Source: Iodidimonas nitroreducens
GTDB taxonomy: Bacteria > Pseudomonadota > Alphaproteobacteria > Sphingomonadales > Rhodothalassiaceae
Assembly: GCF_008579165.1 (NCBI RefSeq)
Contig: NZ_BKCN01000009.1
Length of the DNA stretch: 64,000 nt
Reading direction: 5' to 3' (one strand)
Made by a program: the position numbers and the translations under genes. Numbering within the stretch: position 1 is the stretch's first letter; each line of letters opens with the position of its first letter. The notes below the pieces were generated by a model. It was not told the origin of the DNA. It ran no database searches and worked only from the letters and a program-made list of their open reading frames with translations. Shown here one piece after another: positions 47,097-55,497 of this stretch.

Positions 47097-47307
47097 TCGC
47101 CGCCTCTGCTTTCATGCGGGCGAGGAAGGCAACTCCTTCGGCCATCCGCTTTTCCCAGGCGTCCGAAGAGGTGATCAAGGGCAAGCGCCCGCGATCGTGC
47201 TTGAATTTCAGGGCGCGTCTGGCCAGTTCCCGGGCTTCTTCAAGGCTCAGGCTCAGCTTTTTGGCCGAGATGATCGCTGCCACCTGGCGAAGGCTTTCTT
47301 CGCTCAT
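47089..47307 (-). CDS. Small helical protein of the helicase-nuclease operon
   Basis: A 72-residue, mostly helical, charged protein (SEESLRQVAAIISAKKLSLS, then LEEARELARRALKFKHDRG). I do not recognise a family. It overlaps the helicase gene by four bases (ATGA) and the nuclease gene by eight. That strict coupling makes it a likely structural or adaptor subunit between the two. Confidence 0.65.
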   Translation of the reverse strand: MSEESLRQVAAIISAKKLSLSLEEARELARRALKFKHDRGRLPLITSSDAWEKRMAEGVAFLARMKAEAANG

Positions 47308-49142
47308 GGCCTTGGCAAGGATGGCATAGCTTCGCCGAAGGGATTGATCTTGTCGATCAGATCGATATCCAAATCGCGCACATCCATTGCGAATTTACGA
47401 ATGCCGTCGATCAGGGCCGTGTTGGCAGTTTCGCCATTTTCAGCAAGCACGATTTCCTTGGCCTTTTGGGTCAGGTTCAGGGCAGCAATGGCATGCTGGC
47501 GGACGGCCTCCTGATCCTCTTCACCCAGTTCGGGATATTTATCTTTGATGATCTTGCCCAGGCGAACCTGCGTCAGCTCTTGTGGCAGGGTTTCACCGCC
47601 AACATGCTCGCAGTCGAACAATCCGCGCTCGATGGCCGTTTTGTCCTGCACAAAGGCGGTGATGACCTCGTTCAGATCTTCGCGACAGATGCGCGCGGCT
47701 TCTTTGGATTTCGGTTCAACCAGCCCTTTGATTTCGATCTGGAACTGTCCGCTTTGCTCGTTAAAGCCTATATTGCACCGGGTTGGATCATAGCCGCCCT
47801 TGCCATAGTCATAGCCCTCGGTTGGGCCGTTATCCGCTCTTTTCGGCGAAAAATTGAAGCGCGGCGCCAGCACCTGTTCCATGAGAAGGCTGGCCGCAAT
47901 CGCCTTCAATGTATCATTAACCGCTTCTGTCACCACCTCTGCACAGGCGTCGGGCTCGGCGATCAGATTGCTGAAACGCGTGCGGGTTTTGCCCGGGGCA
48001 TCCCGTGTCGCCCGGCCGATGATCTGTACGATTTCGGTCAGGCTGGACCGGTAGCCGACGGTCAGCGCATGTTCGCACCAGATCCAGTCGAACCCTTCTT
48101 TCGCCATGCCCAGCGCGATGATGATATCCACATGATCGCGATTATGCTTCTGGCTTGCGTCTTTCAGTGCGGCGGAAACCCGGTCCCGATTGGCGGGGTT
48201 GTCATCAACCAGATCGGCAATCCGCAGCACGCGGCCCTCGGGTGTTTTGACAAGCTGGAAGCCGGTCACCGGGTCGGTGCCCTGCCAGTCGCCAAGCCTA
48301 GAAAAGATGTTCTCGACTTCCTTGATTTTGTCTTTCGTGCTCTCACGCGAATTGACACTGGGGATGTGGATGATGGTTTTCTCGTCCGGGTCCAGCACCT
48401 TCAGGATATGGTCAGCATAAGAGTCGGAATAGAAATAATAGCCGATATCGAGCGATTTGAGATATTCATAGCCATTGAGCTGCTCGTAATAGGTGTAGGT
48501 GACACTATCAAATTTTGCCTCATCTTCCGGCATCAGCACCGCTTCGGCATCGCCCCGGAAATAAGAGCCGGTCATGGCAAGGATATGCACGCGGTCGCGG
48601 GTGATCAGGTCAGCAAGCTGCGCGCCAAGTCTGTTATCTGGATTGCTTGAGACATGGTGGAACTCGTCCACGGCAATCAGCCGATCATCAAATGCCGCAA
48701 CGCCAAACTGATCGACGGCAAAGCGAAACGTGGCGTGGGTGCAAACCAATATCCTGTCGTCGCTGGCCAGAAATGCCCCAACGGATTTGACCTTGCCCCC
48801 ATTATCGGAACCGGGGGCATTGCACAGGTTCCATTTCGGCTCGACGTGCCAATCGGCCCAGAAACCGAATTGGGTCAGCGGCTCGTTATTGAAGCTCGCG
48901 CCGATGGATTTTTCCGGCACAACAATGATTGCCTGTTTGAGGCCCTGATTGTAGAGCTTATCAAGGGCAATGAACATCAGCGCGCGGGATTTGCCCGAGG
49001 CCGGCGGCGATTTGATCAGCAGATATGGCTCGCCGCGCTTCTCGAACGCGCGTTCCTGCATGGGACGCATGCCAAATTCGTTCGACTTGGTCGAAGCGCC
49101 TGTCTGGGCATAGGTCACGGAAACTGAGGGAACCTGAACCAT
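47304..49142 (-). CDS. SF2 DEAD/DEAH-type helicase
   Basis: A 612-residue superfamily 2 ATPase from ATG 49142. The Walker A motif is PPASGKSRA (46-54), Walker B is AVDEFHH (DEFH, 159-162), motif III is LAMTGSYFRGDA and motif VI is QIIGRATRDAPGKTR. The overall type is like the translocase subunits of restriction systems. It begins two bases after the ccdB stop and overlaps the next small gene. It is expected to move along DNA and position the GIY-YIG nuclease; that is inference from gene order. Confidence 0.87.
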   Translation of the reverse strand: MVQVPSVSVTYAQTGASTKSNEFGMRPMQERAFEKRGEPYLLIKSPPASGKSRALMFIALDKLYNQGLKQAIIVVPEKSIGASFNNEPLTQFGFWADWHVEPKWNLCNAPGSDNGGKVKSVGAFLASDDRILVCTHATFRFAVDQFGVAAFDDRLIAVDEFHHVSSNPDNRLGAQLADLITRDRVHILAMTGSYFRGDAEAVLMPEDEAKFDSVTYTYYEQLNGYEYLKSLDIGYYFYSDSYADHILKVLDPDEKTIIHIPSVNSRESTKDKIKEVENIFSRLGDWQGTDPVTGFQLVKTPEGRVLRIADLVDDNPANRDRVSAALKDASQKHNRDHVDIIIALGMAKEGFDWIWCEHALTVGYRSSLTEIVQIIGRATRDAPGKTRTRFSNLIAEPDACAEVVTEAVNDTLKAIAASLLMEQVLAPRFNFSPKRADNGPTEGYDYGKGGYDPTRCNIGFNEQSGQFQIEIKGLVEPKSKEAARICREDLNEVITAFVQDKTAIERGLFDCEHVGGETLPQELTQVRLGKIIKDKYPELGEEDQEAVRQHAIAALNLTQKAKEIVLAENGETANTALIDGIRKFAMDVRDLDIDLIDKINPFGEAMPSLPRP

Positions 49143-49144
49143 AA

Positions 49145-49444
49145 TCAAAACCCATGAAACAACATGTCGAGCGCGGCGGTGATCGCGTCGAATTTTGTGG
49201 ATAAATCCCCGATCGGGGCGTTCAGAATACCAACCGGCACGGCGGCGATATATTGCGTCATCATCAGATGTGCTGTGCCGTCGATCTCGAACACCGGGTT
49301 CAAACGGCTGGCGGCCATTGGCGCGCATTCTTGCGGTAAAAGTGGCACCACTGCGCGCACATTCAGCCCCTCCAGCAGGTCGCTTTGCACATCCAGCAGA
49401 TAGCCATTGCCTGCGGGATCAGGAAACAAGCCATATTGCGCCAT
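49145..49444 (-). CDS. ccdB: CcdB family toxin
   Basis: A 99-residue CcdB-type gyrase poison. It shows the family opening (QYGLFPDPAGNGYLLDVQSD), the VVPLLP strand and the C-terminal AITAALDMLFHGF with the typical terminal Trp replaced. Its ATG shares a base with the ccdA stop (TGATG). The toxin gene is placed inside the restriction-type operon, between the methyltransferase and the helicase. The altered C-terminus may affect gyrase binding. Confidence 0.88.
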   Translation of the reverse strand: MAQYGLFPDPAGNGYLLDVQSDLLEGLNVRAVVPLLPQECAPMAASRLNPVFEIDGTAHLMMTQYIAAVPVGILNAPIGDLSTKFDAITAALDMLFHGF

Positions 49445-49665
49445 CAGAACTGCCGATATTTTTCAAGCGGCAATCCGTTTTTCGCCACCCATGCATTCGA
49501 GCTTTGGATCGCCGCGCGGTTTTCTTCCAACCACAGGGCGGCCTTTCGCGCGCGCACGGCATCGCGCAGGCTGGCTTCGAGCGTGGCGGAAAGATTGATG
49601 CCAAGGTCGCGCGCCTCATCCAGCAGCATGGTGTCGATGGTCAGGTTGGTGGCGCGTTTGGTCAT
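49444..49665 (-). CDS. ccdA: CcdA family antitoxin
   Basis: A 73-residue antitoxin with the ribbon-helix-helix start RATNLTIDTMLLDEARDLGIN and a C-terminal toxin-binding tail (AIQSSNAWVAKNGLPLEKYR). I chose the ATG at 49665 because the family starts just before the first strand; in-frame starts at 49689 and 49704 are possible. It lies 62 bases after the methyltransferase stop and is coupled to ccdB. It probably also represses the promoter in front of it. Confidence 0.88.
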   Translation of the reverse strand: MTKRATNLTIDTMLLDEARDLGINLSATLEASLRDAVRARKAALWLEENRAAIQSSNAWVAKNGLPLEKYRQF

Positions 49666-49726
49666 GGGTGCATCCTGTGGGGTGTTCATGCGCATATCTA
49701 ACACATATAGCCCGCTTGGGCAAAGA

Positions 49727-52498
49727 TCATGCGCCCACCTTGCTGGTCATCTTCGTATAAAGCTCGAACAGTTTTTCCAGTCGCTCGGTGTCGTTTTTGA
49801 AGCGGCGGCCGATATAGATGCGCTCCAGCACTTCGTCATTGCGATCATGGGCGGCACGCAGGTTTTCAGGCATTTTTTCGGGATCGTAAAGCTCGGCGAT
49901 GGTGGCGGGGAAATGCGCCTCGCGCGCCAGAAGAATATCTTCGGCGCCGCGGGTGAGGTCGGTGCGGTTTTTCCCGGTCAGTTGCGGCACGGGAAAGGTG
50001 TTCCAGCCAAGGGTGTTGGAATAGCGGTATCGGGTTTCCAGCTTGCCGCAAACCGTGGCGATCCAGACCAGATGCAGGCGCGAGGCGATCAGCGCCATGT
50101 TCCAGAGTGGGGCGTCGTATAGGGCGAAAGCGAGATTAGAAACAATTGTTCCAGGTGCAGAATAACCGCACGGAAGATAGTCACGGCTTTCCGACGACAC
50201 ACTTGGAACAACAATCACTGTTTCTGAACCGGATTGACGCAATTCGCCGAACTTGTGAGGCGTTTGTGCTGCATCAACGGTCGCCTGCTTTGTGCTTTCA
50301 AGGCGCATAGCTCGAACGCTTTCTAGCCGATCGCTTATAGGTTTGATGCTCATGGCCTCAGCCAGATGCTGATCCTTGATCCAGAGGCAATAACGCTCCA
50401 GACCTCGAATGAACTCAGCGGACCCGTATATTTTCCGAATGAACCGATCATGCTCGTCTTTTTCTAGGTTGAGACCGGAAAGTTCATCTGGGGTAAGCAA
50501 AAGGTGTCCACCGTCCGTGGGTTGATTGCCTTTTGTCATAGGTTGGACCCTGCCAATGGGTTGGCTAGACTTCGTAACAATAACATCTGGGGCATCGACC
50601 AAATATGCATTGATATTGCCCGCCTCCTTCACCACCGCCCCACCGTCATCGGCCAATGTGAACAGCTTTCGAACTGGTCCGCTACGGTTTGAAATCGCCA
50701 CAATCGTCACGGTCACGCCTGCGTTGTGGCTGGCAAGGTTCGCCCATTTGAAACTGCTATGGGCAAAGGCGATTTCGTGCCCGGTTGCAAAAATCAGCGG
50801 CCAGAGGATCGGCACCTGCTGGCCTTGGCAGATCGAATTGGTGGAGACGAAGGCGGCAACGGTCGGCGTATGCAGCCCGTAATCGGCGGCTTTCATGAAC
50901 CAGCCCGCGACATAATCCAGCGATTTCCAGCTTTTCGTGCGGCCGGTAAAAATGCGCTGCAAATCCTCTTTCTGTGCCGTATTTTGCCAAGTTGATCCCA
51001 GATAGGGCGGGTTGCCACAAATATAGGTCTCGCCCCCCTCATTCTCGAAATCGATCTGTGCCTGATCGAGCGGCGCGTGGAACAGGTCATCGGCCTGATG
51101 CTTCACCCCCGTGCCCGTGGGCGGGCAGATGCTTAGCCAATCGAGCCGCAGGGCATTGCCGCAGGTGATCCAGTTCTGGGCATCGAGGGGCAAAAATTCA
51201 GCCAGCGCCAGTTTCTGGCCGCGATAGAGCACATCGCATTGATATTCCGCGATGATGAGGGCAAGGCGCGCAATCTCGGCCGGGAAGTCGCGCAGTTCGA
51301 TCCCGCGAAAATTGGTCAGCGGAATGTGACTCCGCCGGTCCGGCTCGCCCCGCCTTTTGTTGATTTCGGCCTCGATGGCGCGCATTTCCTTATAGGCAAT
51401 CACCAGAAAATTGCCCGAGCCGCAGGCGGGATCAAACACCCTGATTTTCGCCATGCGCTTCCTGAGATTCAAAAGCTTTTGCGAGCTGTTACCGGCATCC
51501 GCCAGCTTCTCGCGCAGATCATCGAGAAACAGCGGGTTCAAAACCTTCAGAATGTTCGGCACGCTGGTATAATGCATGCCCAGCGCGCCGCGCTCTTCGT
51601 CATCCGCCACCGCCTGAATCATCGAACCAAAAATATCGGGATTAATCTGTTTCCAATCGAGATTGCCGATATGAAGAAGATAGGAGCGCGCGATCCTGGA
51701 AAAGCGCGGAACCTCTGTGCTTGTTGGGTCTTTGGCCGAAAACAGCCCGCCATTGACATAGGGAAAGCCATCTGCCCACCGAGGCAGCTTAGCGTTCCGC
51801 TTGTCTTCGGTCTTTATATTCATCGCACGGAAAATTTCGCCAATCACCTCATGGGTGTTGGAAGAATCCCGGGCACTCATCTGCTCAACCTTGCTGGTAA
51901 AACCATAGTTAGGATGAAAGATATCCGTGTCCTCGGCAAAGAAGCAGAAGATCAGCCGCGCCATGAAGTGGTTCATATCGGGGCGGCGTTCGGCCGTGCC
52001 CCATTCGGGGTTATCCTTCAGCAGTTCGACATAAAGCCGGTTGAGGCGGCTGGTCGCCCGGATGTCGAACGCGCTTTCGCGGATTTGGCGAACGGTAGAA
52101 ATTCCGGCAAGGGCTAAGAAAAAACCGAAATGATCGGGAAAGGCGGGATAGTCGCAAACGATGGGCGGCTCGTCGCTTGTCAGGTCTTCCGCCTGAAATT
52201 CGACGCCATCTGTGGCGAGGACGAATTTCGCCTTGGCCTTCTTTGTGGCGGGGCTATCCCGCAACGCTTTGAGCGTGTTTGTGACCTCGCCTTTATCGCA
52301 GACCTTGATGTGGATGTTATTGGCTTGAAGCACGCCGCCAAGATCAGATTTGTTCGACGCGCCGGTGCGCAGGCGCTTCAGCGTTGTTTCCTTATTCCCA
52401 AAGGCCTCCAGAAAGGCATAAGGAAACGCGTTGGCATCGAAAGGCTGCTCAGCAAGGTTTGATATGGCTTCTTCGATCTCAACGGCATTCACAGGCAA
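49727..52498 (-). CDS. MmeI-like class I DNA (adenine-type) methyltransferase
   Basis: A 923-residue N6-adenine-type DNA methyltransferase. The SAM motif FDPACGSGNF lies at 355-364 and the catalytic NPPY at 496-499. The order of a helical linker, methyltransferase, target-recognition and C-terminal helical parts fits MmeI-like type IIG proteins. I see no D-x(n)-ExK nuclease motif in the first 120 residues, so this looks like a methyltransferase that has lost or never had the fused nuclease. It is the first gene of the operon, and nuclease activity could come from the downstream GIY-YIG protein. Confidence 0.87.
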   Translation of the reverse strand: MPVNAVEIEEAISNLAEQPFDANAFPYAFLEAFGNKETTLKRLRTGASNKSDLGGVLQANNIHIKVCDKGEVTNTLKALRDSPATKKAKAKFVLATDGVEFQAEDLTSDEPPIVCDYPAFPDHFGFFLALAGISTVRQIRESAFDIRATSRLNRLYVELLKDNPEWGTAERRPDMNHFMARLIFCFFAEDTDIFHPNYGFTSKVEQMSARDSSNTHEVIGEIFRAMNIKTEDKRNAKLPRWADGFPYVNGGLFSAKDPTSTEVPRFSRIARSYLLHIGNLDWKQINPDIFGSMIQAVADDEERGALGMHYTSVPNILKVLNPLFLDDLREKLADAGNSSQKLLNLRKRMAKIRVFDPACGSGNFLVIAYKEMRAIEAEINKRRGEPDRRSHIPLTNFRGIELRDFPAEIARLALIIAEYQCDVLYRGQKLALAEFLPLDAQNWITCGNALRLDWLSICPPTGTGVKHQADDLFHAPLDQAQIDFENEGGETYICGNPPYLGSTWQNTAQKEDLQRIFTGRTKSWKSLDYVAGWFMKAADYGLHTPTVAAFVSTNSICQGQQVPILWPLIFATGHEIAFAHSSFKWANLASHNAGVTVTIVAISNRSGPVRKLFTLADDGGAVVKEAGNINAYLVDAPDVIVTKSSQPIGRVQPMTKGNQPTDGGHLLLTPDELSGLNLEKDEHDRFIRKIYGSAEFIRGLERYCLWIKDQHLAEAMSIKPISDRLESVRAMRLESTKQATVDAAQTPHKFGELRQSGSETVIVVPSVSSESRDYLPCGYSAPGTIVSNLAFALYDAPLWNMALIASRLHLVWIATVCGKLETRYRYSNTLGWNTFPVPQLTGKNRTDLTRGAEDILLAREAHFPATIAELYDPEKMPENLRAAHDRNDEVLERIYIGRRFKNDTERLEKLFELYTKMTSKVGA

Positions 52499-52520
52499 TC
52501 ACCATCGGGTGCTGACCGCT

Positions 52521-52590
52521 GCCCACCATTTTCAAAGAATAAAAACAACAGGTTATTCCTTCTTTTTATAGGGAATGACGGGGATCGCTG
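52521..52590 (+). repeat. Third copy of the tRNA-downstream sequence (copy C)
   Basis: GCCCACCATTTTCAAAGAAT and the next 40 bases match the end of the tRNA-Val gene and its downstream sequence at 24078-24135 with only about two differences. The rest of the tRNA is absent. It lies 25 bases outside the start of the methyltransferase gene and so marks the right edge of the defence operon. The sequence diverges after about 52580. Confidence 0.82.
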
Positions 52591-52660
52591 CGCGCGGGTT
52601 CGAGGAATCATGACGCGAAATGTCTGACCTGATACCCCAATATGGGCCAACCGGCTAAAC

Positions 52661-53466
52661 TTATGGGTAGGTTTCTTCACGCTCATCCTGATAGCCGCCG
52701 ACCACCCAGATTAAGCTTTGAATATCAATTTGGTCGCGGGGCTTTAAATTTTTCAATTCAATGGCCGTCCGGTCTGCCAGTGCAAGGAGGCTTTGATAGG
52801 TTTTGAGGCTAAGCTGCGGCTCGTAATCATCGGCAAAATTATGGCCAACACGCTCGGCATAATCTTTCGTCACTTGCGGCTTTAAAAACATGTGTTTTTC
52901 AGGCTGCCAAAGATATGGAAGATATGTCACGACCGGCCATTTCATATTGTCATGAGGCTTCAGAACATCTCTCATCGCAAGAAGGTTGGGTTCGCTGCTA
53001 TCGAGGGTGAAGTGGGCCGATGCTTTTATGAAATCATCAGCATGTGAGCCGCGTAACATATCCTGCAAGCGTGTCTTCTCAAATGGCGATAACATGTTTG
53101 TAGCCTGAAAGACCGCCAACACCGCTTCGCCTAATCCTTTTTCATCAAGGGCTTTTTCGAGCGGGGCGGTTTCATCGAGCTTTGCTTTTGCCGCAATTTT
53201 ATAGTCGCGTTCCTTCGCTGCAAAGCCATCAGATTGAAAACCATTGGGAAAAAACTTCAGAAAGCGTTTGCGCGCTCCATCATAGCCTATATATCCGGAG
53301 TTCGTTGTTCCTGCTTTATCATGCAAATCTCGCCAAACATCATCGGCTGATCACCTTTGGCACATCTTTCGCCATCGACGAGGCCGAAAAATGTGCCATT
53401 CATGTGCACAAGCCGAAGGTCTTTCTTCCCCAGCTTGCCGGTGCGGATTGTTTCGGCTTTGCCCAT
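52661..53466 (-). CDS. Hypothetical protein, frame interrupted near 53322
   Basis: A 268-residue protein of a family I do not recognise. It starts at ATG 53466 after GGGAG. The first part (LRLVHMNGTFFGLVDGERCA) ends in one frame after MMFGEI. LHDKAGTTNSGYIGYDGARK and the remainder are in the next. Adding one T in GAGATTTGCAT joins them. No membrane segment or known motif is seen. It is just outside repeat copy C and is transcribed toward the defence operon, so it may be part of the chromosome or an outer accessory gene. Confidence 0.6.
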
Positions 53467-53593
53467 TGTCATCTCCCCCATCGATCATTCGATCCCAGCC
53501 TTTCTGAAGAAGCGCTTTGAGCGCGCCAAGGCTGGCCGGTTCAGGTTAAGCGACCATGGCGGCTTCGTCCAGCGTGGCATGAAACCGGGCTTC

Positions 53594-55468
53594 TCAGGCA
53601 TTTTCCTTTTTCTGAGAACCGGGCGGCATCGGTGCGGGCAAGCCTGTTTCCTCAAGGCATTGCGCGCGCAAAGTGGCGATATCGGGTCCGAAATCAAAGA
53701 TCGGCAGGCTTTCCTCTCGCTGGCTGCGAAGGTTTTTGCGCAGGCTTTCGGTGGCGGCAGTATCAACGGCGCCATCATCGCCCAGCACCACACCATAGCG
53801 TTTTGCCCCATTGGGGGTGACAAGCCCGCGCCGAACTTCGAGCGCCACCAAGGCCGGATCACGGGCCAGCGGATCCCCCCAGCCGCCACCGCCCCAGGTG
53901 ATATAATGCAGGCAATCGCCGGGGCCGACCCGGATATCATCAACCTTATTGCCGATCACCTGGCGGCTGCCATCGGCGCGTTCCAGAATTTTGCGTGCCC
54001 GCTGGCCCGGGGTGCCGCCATTAACGCCCCAGGGATAGGTGAACCAGCGATCATCATGGATCGAAATCGTGCCTTCCCGCAGAAAGCGATATGACATGCG
54101 GATGCCATTGCCCCCCCGGAAAAGCCCCGCGCCCCCGCTATCGGGCTCGGTTTCATAGCGTTCGATCCGCATCGGATAATAGCGTTCGAGAAATTCATTG
54201 GGGACATTGGTAAAGCCGGGCCACAGGGAATGGCCATCCGGTCCATCGCCAAAAGGCCGTCCGGGAATGCCGCCAAAACCGATCTGGAAAAGCTGGAACC
54301 ATTTGCCGTTGGCATCCGTGCCCGAAAACATCAGATGCGGGCTTGAGGAAAAGCCTGCGGCATTGAGAAATTCCGGCTGCCGCTGGCCTAAAAGTCCGCC
54401 CAGAATATCGAAAATACGGCCCAAAGCATGGGTGCGACACGACAGCGCCGCCGGAAATTTCGGCTTGAGCAGGCTGCCTTCAGGGATGCGCACATCCACC
54501 AGTGGATAAAAGCCATCATTGAACAGAATCTGAGGATCGAAGACCATGATCATATAGATGCCGAAGAACATCTTGAACATGTTTTCATTGAGATAAAAAT
54601 TGATCGAGCTATCCGATTGCGGATCGGTGCCCGCGAAATCAAGGATGACCCGATCCCCTTCGCGCCACATGGAGCAATGAATTTTATAGGGCCCAAAGCC
54701 GCGGCCATCGTCGCAGATATAATCGGTGAAGCTCAGCTTTTCTTCGCCCACCGTGGTGCGGATCAGCTTTTGCATGGCGCGGTGATTGCGGGCCAGCAAT
54801 TCTTCCGTGGCGGCAATATAAACATCATCGCCAAAGCGTTCGCAGATTTCGTGCACCCGGCGTTCGGCAGCGCGGCAGGCGGCCAGCAGGGCATTGAGAT
54901 CGGATCGGCACCATTCCGGCATCCGCACCTGATGCAGCACCAGCGACAGAATTTCTTCCTGAAAAACCCCGCGCCGATAGAGCTTTACTGGCGGAATACG
55001 GATGCCTTCTTCAAAGATGCTGCCAGCATCGGTGGGCAGCGATCCCGGCACCTTGCCCCCCACATCGGTTTGATGGCCGAAATGGGATGTAAAGGCCACC
55101 AGCCGGCCATTGCGAAACACCGGCACCAATATCAGCCAATCATTATTATGGCTCACCGCGCCATCGCAGGAATAAGGATCAGACAGCCAGATCACGTCGC
55201 CATCTTCGATTGTGCCATCATAGCCATCCAAAAAGCCCTGAATGAAGCTGCCAAACTGGCCCACCACCATGCGGCCCTTATGATCGGCGATCAGGGGAAA
55301 GGCATCGCCCTGTTCGCGGATGCCCGGGCTCATGGCCGTGCGATAAACGGTGGCATCCATTTCATCGCGGGCATTTCTCAGGGCATTTTCGATGATATCC
55401 AGGGTCACGGGATCAAGCGCGACAGATGCAAAGGGAGCCGGATTGGATTGAATGATGTGAGCGGTCAT
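53594..55468 (-). CDS. hyuB: Hydantoinase B / 5-oxoprolinase family subunit
   Basis: The B subunit of an ATP-dependent hydantoinase (N-methylhydantoinase) or acetone-carboxylase-like enzyme, 624 residues. Family blocks are DPVTLDIIENALRNARDEMD, YSCDGAVSHNNDW, HFGHQTDVGGKVPGSLPTDA and GGAGLFRGGNGIRMSYRF near the C-terminus. It forms a complex with HyuA, whose gene lies 29 bases upstream on the same strand. The substrate is not readable. The frame is intact. Confidence 0.93.
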   Translation of the reverse strand: MTAHIIQSNPAPFASVALDPVTLDIIENALRNARDEMDATVYRTAMSPGIREQGDAFPLIADHKGRMVVGQFGSFIQGFLDGYDGTIEDGDVIWLSDPYSCDGAVSHNNDWLILVPVFRNGRLVAFTSHFGHQTDVGGKVPGSLPTDAGSIFEEGIRIPPVKLYRRGVFQEEILSLVLHQVRMPEWCRSDLNALLAACRAAERRVHEICERFGDDVYIAATEELLARNHRAMQKLIRTTVGEEKLSFTDYICDDGRGFGPYKIHCSMWREGDRVILDFAGTDPQSDSSINFYLNENMFKMFFGIYMIMVFDPQILFNDGFYPLVDVRIPEGSLLKPKFPAALSCRTHALGRIFDILGGLLGQRQPEFLNAAGFSSSPHLMFSGTDANGKWFQLFQIGFGGIPGRPFGDGPDGHSLWPGFTNVPNEFLERYYPMRIERYETEPDSGGAGLFRGGNGIRMSYRFLREGTISIHDDRWFTYPWGVNGGTPGQRARKILERADGSRQVIGNKVDDIRVGPGDCLHYITWGGGGWGDPLARDPALVALEVRRGLVTPNGAKRYGVVLGDDGAVDTAATESLRKNLRSQREESLPIFDFGPDIATLRAQCLEETGLPAPMPPGSQKKENA

Positions 55469-55497
55469 GAGCTGTTCCTTCCTGACTTAAGGCCCGG

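Noticed and set aside
53485..53943. A 152-residue minus-strand frame overlapping the end of hyuB
   Set aside because: It is another frame of the hyuB coding region, with arginine/proline-rich composition typical of shadows.
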